Below are positions 25,962 through 35,277 of a DNA stretch of 64,000 nucleotides, one piece after another. The stretch's first letter is position 1. Each line of letters opens with the position of its first letter. The notes under the pieces were generated by a model. That model saw only the letters and a list, made by a program, of their open reading frames with translations. It ran no database searches and had not been told where the DNA came from. A program made the position numbers and the translations under genes. Origin of the DNA: Achromobacter sp. B7 (lineage in GTDB: Bacteria > Pseudomonadota > Gammaproteobacteria > Burkholderiales > Burkholderiaceae_B); the NCBI RefSeq assembly GCF_003600685.1, contig NZ_CP032084.1:5642001-5706000 (forward strand), written 5' to 3'.

Positions 25962-28811
25962 ATGAAAGCCAGCCGCCCGCAGTCCGAGTCCGCAGAACCC
26001 TTGCGCCACGATATCCGCCTGCTAGGCCGCTTTTTGGGCGCCGTGATCGCGGAATGCGAAGGCAAACGGGTGTTCGACACCATTGAAACGTTGCGCCGCA
26101 CCGCCGTGAAATTCCGGCGCGAAGGCAACGAGGCGGACAGCAAGCTGCTGGAACAGCGCGTCAAGCGCTTGCAAGGCAATGACCCGAATTCCGTGGCGCG
26201 CGCCTTCAGCTATTTTCTGCATCTGGCCAACATTGCCGAAGACCGCGACCAGAACCGCCGCCAGCGCACCCGCGCCTTGGCCGGCGACACCGCGCCGCGT
26301 GGCAGCCTGCGTGATGCCGTGCAGACATTGGGCAGGCAAGGCGTGGGCGTGGCGCGCATCCGCCGGCTGCTGGCCGACGCCAGCGTGGTGCCGGTGCTGA
26401 CCGCGCATCCGACCGAAGTGCAGCGCAAGAGTACGCTGGATGTGCACCGCGAAATTGCCCTGGCGCTGACCCAGCGCGACGGCGTGCTGACGCCCGACGA
26501 GCTGGCCGAGCTGGATGCCGCGCTGCTTGGCCGCGTGGCCACCTTGTGGCAGACGCGCATGCTGCGCTACACGCGCCTGACGGTGGCCGACGAGATCGAA
26601 AACGCCCTGTCGTACTACCGCAGCACCTTCCTGCAAGTCATCCCGCGCCTGTACGCAGACCTGTCCAAGCTGTTGAACCGCGAACCGACCAAGCCGTTTG
26701 CCGCGCCGCCCGCGCCGCTGGAACCGTTTCTGCGCATGGGCAGCTGGATCGGCGGCGATCGCGATGGCAACCCCAATGTGGACGCCGCCACGCTGGAACG
26801 CGCGCTGCTGCGCCAGGCCACGGTGCTGTTTGAACACTATCTGCAAGAGGTCCACGCGCTGGGCGCGGAACTGTCGATCACCACCCTGCTGATCTCCGCC
26901 GACCCGGAACTGCTGGCGCTGGCCGACAACAGCGGCGACGATTCCCCCCACCGCAGCGACGAGCCCTATCGCCGCGCGCTGGTCGGCGTCTATGCCCGAC
27001 TGGCCGCCACGGCGCAAGCGCTGACGGGGCAGGACCTGGCGCGCCGCAGCACCGTGGCGGCGCCCGCGTATCAAGCACCGCGGGAACTGTCCGCCGACCT
27101 GGCCGTGATTGCCGCGTCGCTGGCCGCGCACCACGCCTCGCCCATCGCCAAGCTGCGCCTGTCGGGCCTGCAACAAGCGGTGGAGGTGTTCGGCTTTCAC
27201 CTGGCCACGGTCGACCTGCGCCAAAGCTCCGACGTGCACGAACGCGCGCTGGCCGAACTGTTCGAGCGCGCCGGCACGCTGCATGAAGGCAAGCCGCTGG
27301 ACTACCTGGCGCTGGACGAAGACGCCCGCGTGGCGCTGCTGCGTGCCGAACTGGCACAGGCGCGCCCGCTGGCTTCGCCGTGGATCGCCTACAGCGAAGA
27401 CACCACGCGCGAACTGGCCGTGCTGCGCGCCGCCGCCGCCGGTCGCGCGCGTTACGGCAAGCAGGCCGTGCGCCAGACCATCGTGTCGCACACCGAAACG
27501 CTGAGCGACCTGCTGGAAGTCATGGTGCTGCAAAAGGAAGCGGGCTTGATCGCCCCGGTCGGGCAGGACCTGGACCCCGACGACGGCCTGATGGTCGTGC
27601 CCTTGTTCGAAACGATTCCCGACTTGCAGCGCGGCGCCGACATCATGGCTGCCTGGCTGGACCTGCCCGAAGTGCGCCAGCGCGTGAAGCAGGCGCAGAA
27701 CGGCGCGCAGGAAGTCATGCTGGGCTATTCCGACAGCAACAAGGACGGCGGCTTCCTGACGTCGAACTGGTCGCTGTACCAGGCTGAACGCGCACTGGTG
27801 GACGTGTTTTCATCGCGCCACGTGCGCCTGCGCCTGTTCCACGGCCGCGGCGGCTCGGTGGGACGCGGCGGCGGCTCCAGCTTTGACGCCATCCTGGCGC
27901 AGCCGCCCGGCACGGTCGCCGGGCAGATCCGCCTGACCGAGCAAGGCGAAGTCATCCAAAGCAAGTACAAGGACGCCGAGGTTGGCCGCTGGCACCTGGA
28001 ACTGCTGGTGGCCGCCACGCTGGAATCCAGCCTGGCCCCGCGCGCCGAAGCCACCAGCGCGGAAGATGCGCACATGGCGCAGCACGGCCCGGCCATGTCG
28101 TTCATGTCTGACACCGCGCAGCGCACCTATCGCGGCCTGGTGTACGACACGCCGCGCTTTGCCGAGTATTTCTTTGCCGCCACGCCCATCAGTGAAATCG
28201 CCGGCCTGAACATCGGATCGCGTCCTGCCTCGCGCAAGAAGGGCCAGCGCATCGAAGACCTGCGCGCCATTCCGTGGGGCTTTTCGTGGGCGCAATGCCG
28301 CCTGATGCTGACCGGCTGGTACGGCATGGGCTCGGCCATCGAGGCCTATCTGGAAGTGGGCGCCGAAGGCGGCCCGCGTTCACGACGCGCGCGGCTGGCG
28401 CAACTGCGCGAGATGGCGCGCGACTGGCCCGCGTTCCGCACGCTGCTGTCCAACATGGAAATGGTGCTGGCCAAGTCCGACCTGGCCATCGCGGCGCGCT
28501 ATGCGCAGCTGGTGCCGCAACGCGGCCTGCGCGAGCGCGTCTTCGGGCTGATCAGCGCCGAACATGGCCGCACGCTGGCCATGCTGAAACTGCTGACCCA
28601 ACGCGAGTTGCTGGCCGACAACCCCACGCTGCAAGATTCCCTGCGCGAACGTTTTGCGTATATCGACCCGCTGAACTACTTGCAGATCGACCTGATCCGG
28701 CGCCACCGCGCGGCGCAGAACAATCCCAAGGCGGAAATAGACGAACGCGTGCAGCGCGCCATCCACCTGACCATCAACGGCATCGCGGCGGGCCTGCGCA
28801 ATTCCGGCTAG
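25962..28811 (+). CDS. ppc: Phosphoenolpyruvate carboxylase
   Basis: Anaplerotic enzyme forming oxaloacetate from phosphoenolpyruvate and bicarbonate. At 949 residues it is full length. Key motifs are seen: catalytic [21 protein letters not shown], the substrate loop [29 protein letters not shown], and the C-terminal end [11 protein letters not shown] with the allosteric-site terminal Gly. It stands alone; the 165 bp upstream separate it from divergent queC and contain a GTTCC/GGAAC hairpin (around 25856-25872). Confidence 0.97.
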   Translation: MKASRPQSESAEPLRHDIRLLGRFLGAVIAECEGKRVFDTIETLRRTAVKFRREGNEADSKLLEQRVKRLQGNDPNSVARAFSYFLHLANIAEDRDQNRRQRTRALAGDTAPRGSLRDAVQTLGRQGVGVARIRRLLADASVVPVLTAHPTEVQRKSTLDVHREIALALTQRDGVLTPDELAELDAALLGRVATLWQTRMLRYTRLTVADEIENALSYYRSTFLQVIPRLYADLSKLLNREPTKPFAAPPAPLEPFLRMGSWIGGDRDGNPNVDAATLERALLRQATVLFEHYLQEVHALGAELSITTLLISADPELLALADNSGDDSPHRSDEPYRRALVGVYARLAATAQALTGQDLARRSTVAAPAYQAPRELSADLAVIAASLAAHHASPIAKLRLSGLQQAVEVFGFHLATVDLRQSSDVHERALAELFERAGTLHEGKPLDYLALDEDARVALLRAELAQARPLASPWIAYSEDTTRELAVLRAAAAGRARYGKQAVRQTIVSHTETLSDLLEVMVLQKEAGLIAPVGQDLDPDDGLMVVPLFETIPDLQRGADIMAAWLDLPEVRQRVKQAQNGAQEVMLGYSDSNKDGGFLTSNWSLYQAERALVDVFSSRHVRLRLFHGRGGSVGRGGGSSFDAILAQPPGTVAGQIRLTEQGEVIQSKYKDAEVGRWHLELLVAATLESSLAPRAEATSAEDAHMAQHGPAMSFMSDTAQRTYRGLVYDTPRFAEYFFAATPISEIAGLNIGSRPASRKKGQRIEDLRAIPWGFSWAQCRLMLTGWYGMGSAIEAYLEVGAEGGPRSRRARLAQLREMARDWPAFRTLLSNMEMVLAKSDLAIAARYAQLVPQRGLRERVFGLISAEHGRTLAMLKLLTQRELLADNPTLQDSLRERFAYIDPLNYLQIDLIRRHRAAQNNPKAEIDERVQRAIHLTINGIAAGLRNSG

Positions 28812-28895
28812 GCGGCAGCGTCCACCTGCCGAACACCGTTGAGGGGCCATTTGTCCACCCCGGGAGACTTTTAGTACTATCCCTGACAGAAATTC

Positions 28896-28925
28896 TATAC
28901 ACGCACAAATGTTCGTATGTAGAAC
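28896..28925 (+). promoter_or_regulatory. Promoter -10 and IclR-type operator upstream of the hydroxyacyl-CoA dehydrogenase
   Basis: TATACA at 28896-28901 is a plausible -10 box. Ten bp after it lies GTTCGTATGTAGAAC (28911-28925), a 15-bp GTTC-N7-GAAC dyad of the same format as the two sites next to the IclR gene at 33228-33261. It would cover the transcription start, consistent with repression. Confidence 0.6.
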
Positions 28926-29044
28926 ATAACGATTTTTCTGGCCGCGCCGCACAGAAAGGCACCCTGAGGACGAGACAGAAACCGCCTGGTTCCCCGCGTG
29001 CCCGCCTGCAACGCCCGGCTGCAAGCAGCCCCAAGCGAACTGTC

Positions 29045-29980
29045 ATGGATACTCCCCTCAAGAATCTCGCCGTCATCGGCGCAGGCGCCATGGGCAGCGG
29101 CATTGCCGCCCTGTTCGCCTCGAAGGGACTGAACATCGTCCTGATCGACCCGATGCCCGGCGCGCTGGACCGTGCCCGCGCCGTCATCGACCGTCAGTTG
29201 AACGTCTACGCGCCCGACCAGGTGCAGCAATCCCTGGCGCGCATCCGCATGGATGCCGGCCTGGAGGCCGCGGCTGACGTCGAACTGGTGATCGAGGCCG
29301 TGCCGGAAAACCTGGAGCTCAAGCGCGGCATTTTCGCCAAGCTTGACGCGCTGTGCCCCCCGCACACGCTCTTCGCCACCAACACGTCGGGCCTGTCCAT
29401 CAACGCCATCGCCAGCGCCGTCGCGCGCCGCGACCGCTTCGTGGGCGCGCACTTCTTCACGCCCGCCGACGTCATCCCGCTGGTGGAAGTCGTGCGCAAC
29501 GACGACACGTCGGACGCCACCGTCGCGCAGGTCATGGCGACGCTGCGCTTTGCCGGCAAGCGGCCCGTGCTGGTGCGCCAGGACATCCCCGGCTTCATCG
29601 CCAACCGCATCCAGCATGCGCTGGCGCGCGAAGCCATCTCGCTCTTGGAAAAGGGCGTGGCCAGCGCCGAGGACATCGACGAAGTGGTCAAGTGGAGCCT
29701 GGGCATCCGGCTGGCCCTGTCCGGCCCGCTGGAACAGCGCGACATGAACGGCATCGACGTGCATTACGCGATTGCCAGCTACCTGTACAAAGATCTCGAA
29801 AACCGCACCGAGCCTTCCGACCTGCTGAAAAGCAAGGTCGACAGCGGCCAGATCGGCGCCAAGAGCGGCCAGGGTTTCTACACCTGGAGCCCCGAGCGCC
29901 GCGAACGCGTGCTGCGCGAGAAAAGCGCGGCGCTGGGCGAACTGGCGGCATGGTTGAACAGCAAGGCCGACGACTCCTGA
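29045..29980 (+). CDS. 3-hydroxyacyl-CoA dehydrogenase
   Basis: 311 residues, NAD-dependent oxidation of 3-hydroxyacyl-CoA to 3-oxoacyl-CoA. The Rossmann motif GAGAMG is at residues 12-17, and the catalytic region reads GAHFFTPADVIPLVEVV with the family His and downstream Glu. The C-terminal helical dimer domain is complete. The ATG at 29045 is the first after a 15-bp operator-like site. It likely heads an operon with the fatty acid transporter and SDR. The HFFTP variant in place of the common HFFNP suggests substrates other than straight-chain fatty acyl-CoA (inference). Confidence 0.9.
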   Translation: MDTPLKNLAVIGAGAMGSGIAALFASKGLNIVLIDPMPGALDRARAVIDRQLNVYAPDQVQQSLARIRMDAGLEAAADVELVIEAVPENLELKRGIFAKLDALCPPHTLFATNTSGLSINAIASAVARRDRFVGAHFFTPADVIPLVEVVRNDDTSDATVAQVMATLRFAGKRPVLVRQDIPGFIANRIQHALAREAISLLEKGVASAEDIDEVVKWSLGIRLALSGPLEQRDMNGIDVHYAIASYLYKDLENRTEPSDLLKSKVDSGQIGAKSGQGFYTWSPERRERVLREKSAALGELAAWLNSKADDS

Positions 29981-30158
29981 CGGCGTTTCTTTTTCGAATT
30001 CACAACAGATAAGGCGCGGGGCATTGCCCACCGCGCCATCGGGCCACGAGCCCCACCACACAAAGAAAACCAATCGTCGATCCCCGTTGCGCATCGCCAC
30101 CCGATGGCGCGCGGGGCACGGCACTAAAGAACCCGCCTACGGAGTTGTTGGAGGCACC

Positions 30159-31499
30159 ATGAATAAACTCGCTTCATTCTTTACCGAGCTGATGCGCAAG
30201 TATCTGCCGGATCCTTTCGTTTTCGCGATTGCACTGACCTTGCTGACCGTGCTGCTGGCCATGGGCATCGAAGGCCAGAGCATCGGCGACGTGACCCGCG
30301 CCTGGGGCAAGGGCTTCTGGAGCCTGCTGGCGTTCACGACGCAGATGGCCGTGATCCTGGCGATGGGCTACGTGCTGGCCACCGCGCCGCTGACCGACCG
30401 CCTGCTGAACCGCATCGTCAGCCACGTGCACAAGCCGCACACCGCCATCATCGTCGCCACGCTGGTTGGCGGCGTGGGCAGCTACCTGAACTGGGGCTTT
30501 GGCCTGGTCATCGGCGGCATCGTCGCCAAGAAGCTGGCGCTGAAGGTCAAGGGCGTGCACTACCCGTTGATCATCGCGGCCGCCTATAGCGGCTTCACGA
30601 TGTACGGCCTGGGCCTGTCCGCCAGCATCCCGGTGCTTGTCGCCACCCCCGGCCACCCCACCGCCAAGCAGATGGGCACCATCCCGCTGTCGGAAACCAT
30701 TTTCTCGGTGCCCATGCTGATCACCAGCCTGGTCATCATCATCACGCTGCCGCTGCTGAACGCGTGGCTGCACCCCAAGAAGGGCGAGAAGATCGTTGAA
30801 GTGGACCCGGGCATCGACCGCGACGCCAATGCCTCCAACGCCAGTGAAGACATGCTGGAAAAAGGCACCATCGCCTCGAAGCTGAACAACAGCCGCATCC
30901 TGAGCCTGCTCATCGGCGCGCTGGGCATTGCCTACGTGACGTTCCACTTCATGGACGGCGGCTCGCTGGACCTGAACCTGATCAACTTCATCATCCTGTT
31001 CCTGGGCATCATCCTGCTGGGCACGCCGGCCGCTTACGTGGCCAAGCTGACCGAAGGCATCAAGACGATTTCCGGGATCATCCTGCAATACCCGTTCTAC
31101 GCCGGCATCATGGCCATCATGGCCGCGTCCGGCCTGGTGACGTCGATCTCGCAAGTGTTCGTGGATCTTGCCACGCCGGCCACGCTGCCGTTCTGGGGCC
31201 TGATCAGCTCGTTCTTCATCAACTTCTTTGCGCCGTCGGCCGGCGGCCACTGGGTCATCCAGGGTCCGTTCATGATCGACGCGGCCAAGGAAATCGGCAG
31301 CGCAATGAACCAGACGACCATGGCCGTCATGCTGGGCAACGCCTGGAACGACCTGGTGCAACCCTTCTGGATCCTGCCGGCGCTGGCCCTGTCCAAGCTG
31401 AAGCTGCGCGACGTGATGGGCTACACCGTCATCATGATGCTGTGGGTGGGCGTGATCCACATCACCGCCGTGCTGGCCTGGGGCTACGCCACGCACTGA
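30159..31499 (+). CDS. Short-chain fatty acid transporter (AtoE family)
   Basis: 446-residue polytopic membrane protein of the AtoE/YfcC-like family. It starts at an ATG with GGAGG 6 bp upstream; an upstream open frame is ignored. Typical segments are PDPFVFAIALTLLTVLLA, SYLNWGFGLVIGGIVAKKLA and PSAGGHWVIQGPF. AtoE members are linked to uptake of short-chain acids such as acetoacetate or butyrate. It stands between a 3-hydroxyacyl-CoA dehydrogenase and an SDR, so it probably imports the organic acid used by this cluster. Confidence 0.9.
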   Translation: MNKLASFFTELMRKYLPDPFVFAIALTLLTVLLAMGIEGQSIGDVTRAWGKGFWSLLAFTTQMAVILAMGYVLATAPLTDRLLNRIVSHVHKPHTAIIVATLVGGVGSYLNWGFGLVIGGIVAKKLALKVKGVHYPLIIAAAYSGFTMYGLGLSASIPVLVATPGHPTAKQMGTIPLSETIFSVPMLITSLVIIITLPLLNAWLHPKKGEKIVEVDPGIDRDANASNASEDMLEKGTIASKLNNSRILSLLIGALGIAYVTFHFMDGGSLDLNLINFIILFLGIILLGTPAAYVAKLTEGIKTISGIILQYPFYAGIMAIMAASGLVTSISQVFVDLATPATLPFWGLISSFFINFFAPSAGGHWVIQGPFMIDAAKEIGSAMNQTTMAVMLGNAWNDLVQPFWILPALALSKLKLRDVMGYTVIMMLWVGVIHITAVLAWGYATH

Positions 31500-31537
31500 T
31501 CCCCACGCGCTTTCTTTGAACAAGACTGGAAACCGAT

Positions 31538-32266
31538 ATGAGCAAACCGACTGCGTATCTCGTCACCGGCGGCAGCGCCGGCATAGGCGCCGCCATCATC
31601 CGCATGCTGCTGGATGCGGGCCACAAGGTGGTCAACATCGACTACCGACTGCCCGAGAATCCGCCGGCCGGGCTGGTCTCGTATCAGGCCGATCTGACCG
31701 ATGAAGCGCGCACCAAGGAAGTCGCCGCCGAAGTCACCAGCGCCTACAACATCGTGGGCCTGGTGAACAACGCCGGCGCCACCCGCCCGGGCACGGCCGA
31801 CACGGCCACCCTGGCGGATCTGGACTATGTGGTGAACCTGCATCTGCGCACCGCGCTGATCCTGGTGCAGGCCGCGTTGCCCGCCATGCGCGAAGCCGGC
31901 TTTGGCCGCATCGTGAACATGTCGTCGCGCGCCGCTTTAGGCAAGCCGGATCGCGTGGTCTATTCGGCCACCAAGGCCGGGCTGGTGGGCCTGACGCGCA
32001 CGCTGGCCATGGAGCTGGGCGGCGACGGCATCACGGTCAACGCCATCGGCCCCGGCCCGATCGCAACCGACCTGTTCACCAAGAGCAACCCGGCGGGCGC
32101 TCCGCAAACCGAGCGCATCATCAACAGCATCGTCGTCAAGCGCCTGGGCACGCCGGAAGATGTGGCGCGCGCCGCCATGTTCTTCCTGTCGCCCGACAAC
32201 GGCTTCGTGACGGGCCAGATGCTGTATGTGTGCGGCGGCACGACGCTGGGCGTCGCGCCCATCTGA
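31538..32266 (+). CDS. Short-chain dehydrogenase/reductase (SDR)
   Basis: 242 residues: TGGSAGIG cofactor motif near residue 10, NNAGATRPG, catalytic YSATK, and the FVTGQMLYVCGGTTLG ending usual for FabG-like enzymes. It is probably the third gene of the operon from 29045, 38 bp after the transporter, and converges on the IclR gene. It likely interconverts a hydroxy and an oxo acid or ester of the pathway; substrate unknown. Confidence 0.86.
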   Translation: MSKPTAYLVTGGSAGIGAAIIRMLLDAGHKVVNIDYRLPENPPAGLVSYQADLTDEARTKEVAAEVTSAYNIVGLVNNAGATRPGTADTATLADLDYVVNLHLRTALILVQAALPAMREAGFGRIVNMSSRAALGKPDRVVYSATKAGLVGLTRTLAMELGGDGITVNAIGPGPIATDLFTKSNPAGAPQTERIINSIVVKRLGTPEDVARAAMFFLSPDNGFVTGQMLYVCGGTTLGVAPI

Positions 32267-32316
32267 GCCCGCTCGCCATGCCGAACCGCACCGACCTTCG
32301 TGCCTGCCCGCCGCGC

Positions 32317-33099
32317 CTAGCGGCGCAGCAGCGCGTGGTTGATCTGGTCGGCGGCGTGGCGCAAGGGCGGCAAAAACGCGTCCAGCATGGCCTCGCGCGT
32401 GAAGCGGTTGGACTGCCCGCTGACGTTCATCGCGGCGATCACGCGGCCGCTGCGGTCAACGATGGGCACGGCCACCGATTGCAGGCCGGGTTCAAGTTCC
32501 TGCGCCACGCACGCGTAGCCATCGGCGCGCACGCCGGCCAGCAGGCGCTTGAGTTCAACAACGTCGGTAACGGTTTGCGGGGTGTAGGCCTGGATCTGGC
32601 TCATGGCCAGCACCCGGTCCAGTTCCGCGTCCGACAGGCCGGCGAGCAGCACGCGGCCCATCGACGTCACCCACGCCGGCAGGCGGCTGCCCACGGCCAG
32701 GTTGATGGTCATCACCTTGTGCGTGGACAGGCGCAGGATGTACACGATGTCGGCGCCTTCCAGCACCGACACCGAGCACGATTCGCGCGTCTGCTCGGCC
32801 ACTTCTTCCATGTACGGCAAGGCCAGGTTCCACAGCGGCGTGCCGGACAGGTAGGCGTAGCCAAGCTCCAGGATGCGCGGGGTCAGTTCGAACTTGCGGT
32901 CGGTGACGGTGACGTAGCCCAGGTGTTCCAGCGTCAGCAGGATGCGGCGCGCGCCGGCGCGGGTCAGCCCCGTCACGGCGGCCACTTCGGACAGCGTCAT
33001 CTGCGAACGGCCCGGGCCGAACGCCCGGATCACCGACAGGCCGCGCGCGAAGGATTGCACGTAGCTGTCGCTGGGCTGCTGGGGGTCTTGCTCGGCCAT
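32317..33099 (-). CDS. IclR-family regulator, PcaR/PobR-like
   Basis: 260 residues from the ATG at 33099, where family homology begins (SYVQSFARGLSVI). An in-frame ATG at 33219, closer to the operators, would add 40 residues. The N-terminal winged helix (LSEVAAVTGLTRAGARRILLTLEHLGYV) is followed by the IclR effector domain. The overall pattern resembles regulators of the beta-ketoadipate pathway (PcaR, PcaU, CatR-like). It lies divergent to pcaIJ and converges on the SDR. Two GTTC-N7-GAAC sites lie between it and pcaI, and a third precedes the 29045 operon, suggesting one regulon. Confidence 0.88.
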   Translation of the reverse strand: MAEQDPQQPSDSYVQSFARGLSVIRAFGPGRSQMTLSEVAAVTGLTRAGARRILLTLEHLGYVTVTDRKFELTPRILELGYAYLSGTPLWNLALPYMEEVAEQTRESCSVSVLEGADIVYILRLSTHKVMTINLAVGSRLPAWVTSMGRVLLAGLSDAELDRVLAMSQIQAYTPQTVTDVVELKRLLAGVRADGYACVAQELEPGLQSVAVPIVDRSGRVIAAMNVSGQSNRFTREAMLDAFLPPLRHAADQINHALLRR

Positions 33100-33227
33100 C
33101 CGGTAGGTCCCAAGAGTAAAAAGCTCGCCGCTGGCGAGCCGTTCGTTGCCATTGCGGGCAACGCCAAACGATGGAGGATCGTCATGCGTCGGGTTGCCTT
33201 GACGCTGTGCGGTCCCCATGAAACGAT

Positions 33228-33261
33228 GTTCTTCAGAAGAACGAAAGTTCTAGTGAAGAAC
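33228..33261. promoter_or_regulatory. Paired IclR-type operators in the pcaI/IclR divergent region
   Basis: GTTCTTCAGAAGAAC (33228-33242) is a perfect dyad, and GTTCTAGTGAAGAAC (33247-33261) is an imperfect copy; start points are 19 bp apart. Both share the GTTC-N7-GAAC format with the site at 28911-28925. Known PcaR-type sites are also about 15 bp. They sit 33-66 bp before the pcaI start. Confidence 0.7.
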
Positions 33262-33293
33262 AAATTATGACACGCCACCTATGAGCGAACATC

Positions 33294-33983
33294 ATGATCT
33301 CTAAGCTTGTTGCAAGCGCGGCGGCCGCCCTGGCGGACGTACCCGACGGCGCCACCGTCATGATCGGCGGCTTCGGCACTGCCGGCCAGCCCATGGAATT
33401 GATCGACGCCCTGCTCGAACAGGGCGCCAAAGACCTGGTCATCATCAACAACAACGCCGGTAACGGCACCACCGGCCTTGCCGCCCTCTTGGGCGCGAAC
33501 CGCGTGCGCAAGATCATCTGCTCGTTCCCGCGCCAGGTCGATTCGCAGATTTTCGACGGCCTGTACCGCAGCGGCAAGATCGAGCTGGAACTGGTGCCCC
33601 AGGGCAACCTGGCCGAGCGCATCCGCGCCGCGGGCGCCGGCATCGGCGCGTTCTTCTCGCCCACCGGCTACGGCACCCCGCTGGCCGATGGCAAGGAAGT
33701 GCGCGAGATCAACGGCCGCCACTACGTGCTGGAATATCCGCTGCACGCCGACTACGCGCTGATCAAGGCCGAACGCGGTGACCGCTGGGGCAACCTGGTC
33801 TACCGCAAGACCGCCCGCAACTTCGGCCCCATCATGGCCAGCGCCGCGCGCGTGGCCGTGGCGCAGGTGCGCGAAGTGGTTGAACTGGGCACGCTGGACC
33901 CCGAAACCGTCGTCACCCCCGGCATCTTCGTGCAGCGCGTCGTGCAGATCGACGCCGCCCCGGCCGCCAAGGAGCAGCAATGA
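33294..33983 (+). CDS. pcaI: 3-oxoadipate CoA-transferase, alpha subunit
   Basis: 229 residues; activates 3-oxoadipate with CoA from succinyl-CoA in the beta-ketoadipate pathway. Sequence is close to Pseudomonas PcaI across its length: GGFGTAGQPMELIDALL, the SFPRQVDSQIFDGLY segment, GIGAFFSPTGYGT and the LHADYALIKAERGDRWGN stretch. The ATG at 33294 overlaps nothing and is close to the divergent operators. The stop overlaps the beta subunit (ATGA). Use on another 3-oxo acid cannot be excluded. Confidence 0.93.
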   Translation: MISKLVASAAAALADVPDGATVMIGGFGTAGQPMELIDALLEQGAKDLVIINNNAGNGTTGLAALLGANRVRKIICSFPRQVDSQIFDGLYRSGKIELELVPQGNLAERIRAAGAGIGAFFSPTGYGTPLADGKEVREINGRHYVLEYPLHADYALIKAERGDRWGNLVYRKTARNFGPIMASAARVAVAQVREVVELGTLDPETVVTPGIFVQRVVQIDAAPAAKEQQ

Positions 33984-34624
33984 GCACCAAACTGACCCGC
34001 GACCAGATCGCCGCCCGTGTCGCGCAGGACATCCCCGAAGGCGCCTACGTCAACCTGGGCATCGGCTTGCCCACGCTGGTGGCCAACCACCTGCCGGCTG
34101 ACCGCGAAGTGATCCTGCATACCGAAAACGGCATGCTGGGCATGGGCCCCGCGCCCGCCAAGGGCCAGGAAGACTACGACCTGATCAACGCCGGCAAGCA
34201 GCCCGTGACCGAACTGCCCGGCTGCTCGTTCTTCCATCACGCCGACTCGTTCGCGATGATGCGCGGCGGCCACCTGGACATCTGCGTGCTGGGCGCCTTC
34301 CAGGTGTCGCAGCACGGCGACCTGGCCAACTGGCACACCGGCGCGCCCGACGCCATCCCCGCCGTGGGCGGCGCGATGGACCTGGCCATCGGCGCCAAAG
34401 ACGTCTTCGTGATGATGGAACTGCAAACGCGCGAAGGCCAAAGCAAACTGGTCGAGGCGTGCACGTATCCGCTGACGGGCGTGCGCTGCGTGTCGCGCGT
34501 GTACACGGACGTGGCGGTGTTCGACATCCGCGCCGACGGCGTCACCGTGACCGACATGTTCGGCGATGTCACCGCTGACGAACTGCTGGCATTGACCGGC
34601 CTGCCGTTGAAGTTTTCCCGCTAA
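33980..34624 (+). CDS. pcaJ: 3-oxoadipate CoA-transferase, beta subunit
   Basis: 214-residue partner of PcaI carrying the catalytic Glu in the ENGMLGMGP motif (about residues 49-57). The following ADSFAMMRGGHLDICVLGAFQV segment is typical. It is translationally coupled to pcaI and followed by catC 15 bp later. Confidence 0.94.
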   Translation: MSTKLTRDQIAARVAQDIPEGAYVNLGIGLPTLVANHLPADREVILHTENGMLGMGPAPAKGQEDYDLINAGKQPVTELPGCSFFHHADSFAMMRGGHLDICVLGAFQVSQHGDLANWHTGAPDAIPAVGGAMDLAIGAKDVFVMMELQTREGQSKLVEACTYPLTGVRCVSRVYTDVAVFDIRADGVTVTDMFGDVTADELLALTGLPLKFSR

Positions 34625-34639
34625 TCAGGAGCCCCCATC

Positions 34640-34915
34640 ATGCTGTTCATGGTTCAAATGCAAGTCAATCTTCCCGTCGACATGCCGGCCGAACGCGCCG
34701 ACAAGCTCAAGGCGGACGAAAAGGCCCTGGCCCAACAACTGCAACGCGACGGCAAGTGGAAAGAGCTGTGGCGCGTGGTGGGCCGCTACGCCAACGTGAG
34801 CATTTTCGACGTCGAAAGCAATGACGAGCTGCACACGCTGCTGGCGTCGCTGCCGCTGTTTCCGTACATGGACATCAACGTCACGGCGCTGGCGCGCCAT
34901 CCCTCGGCGATCTGA
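34640..34915 (+). CDS. catC: Muconolactone delta-isomerase
   Basis: 91 residues; shifts the double bond of muconolactone to give 3-oxoadipate enol-lactone, the substrate of PcaD. Typical family features: MLFMVQMQVNLP opening, a KADEKALAQQLQRDGKWKELWRVVGRYANVS stretch holding the conserved Arg/Trp, and SLPLFPYMDINVTALARHPS near the end. The enzyme is a decamer in characterised species. catA and catB are absent from the window, so muconolactone must come from enzymes encoded elsewhere. It lies after pcaJ with AGGAG upstream. Confidence 0.93.
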   Translation: MLFMVQMQVNLPVDMPAERADKLKADEKALAQQLQRDGKWKELWRVVGRYANVSIFDVESNDELHTLLASLPLFPYMDINVTALARHPSAI

Positions 34916-34927
34916 CAGGAGCACTTC

Positions 34928-35224
34928 ATGCCCTACATCATCGAAACGTTCGACAAGCCCAACCACCAGGAAGTGCGCCAGCAACATCGCGCGGCGCACC
35001 TGGAGTACCTGGACGCCAACAAGCAGCTGCTGCTGGCGTGCGGCGCCAAACTGCAAGACGACGGCAAGGACGCCGGCGGCGGCCTGTACATCGTTGATCT
35101 GGACACGCGCGAAGCCGCGCAACAGTTCATCGACGCCGACCCGTTTTCGCAAGCCAATCTGTTCGACCGTGTGACCATCACGCGCTGGCGCAAAGCCTAC
35201 GTCGACGGCACCTGCCACCTGTAA
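34928..35224 (+). CDS. YciI-like small protein
   Basis: 98-residue single-domain protein of the ferredoxin-like YciI fold. The segment QQHRAAHLEYLDANK has the conserved HRxxHL pattern with a potential catalytic His, and ADPFSQANLFDRVTITRWRKAY is the usual C-terminal end. YciI relatives include lactonase- and isomerase-like proteins of aromatic degradation. It lies directly after catC (12-bp gap), so it could act on muconolactone or a substituted analogue (inference). Confidence 0.83.
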   Translation: MPYIIETFDKPNHQEVRQQHRAAHLEYLDANKQLLLACGAKLQDDGKDAGGGLYIVDLDTREAAQQFIDADPFSQANLFDRVTITRWRKAYVDGTCHL

Positions 35225-35230
35225 TCCTGT

Positions 35231-35259
35231 CGCGGCCGCCTTTTGCGCGGCCGCGTTTT
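35231..35259 (+). terminator. Intrinsic terminator-like hairpin inside the operon
   Basis: CGCGGCCGC (35231-35239) and GCGGCCGCG (35247-35255) form a 9-bp GC stem with a 7-nt loop followed by TTTT. It lies between the YciI-like gene and pcaD, so it may lower downstream expression or mark an operon boundary. Confidence 0.65.
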
Positions 35260-35277
35260 CATCCGAGGACTTCCCAC

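Noticed and set aside
33100..33219. Longer start of the PcaR-like IclR gene at 33219
   Set aside because: The 40 added residues lack family similarity; kept as an alternative because the frame is open and the start lies near the operators.
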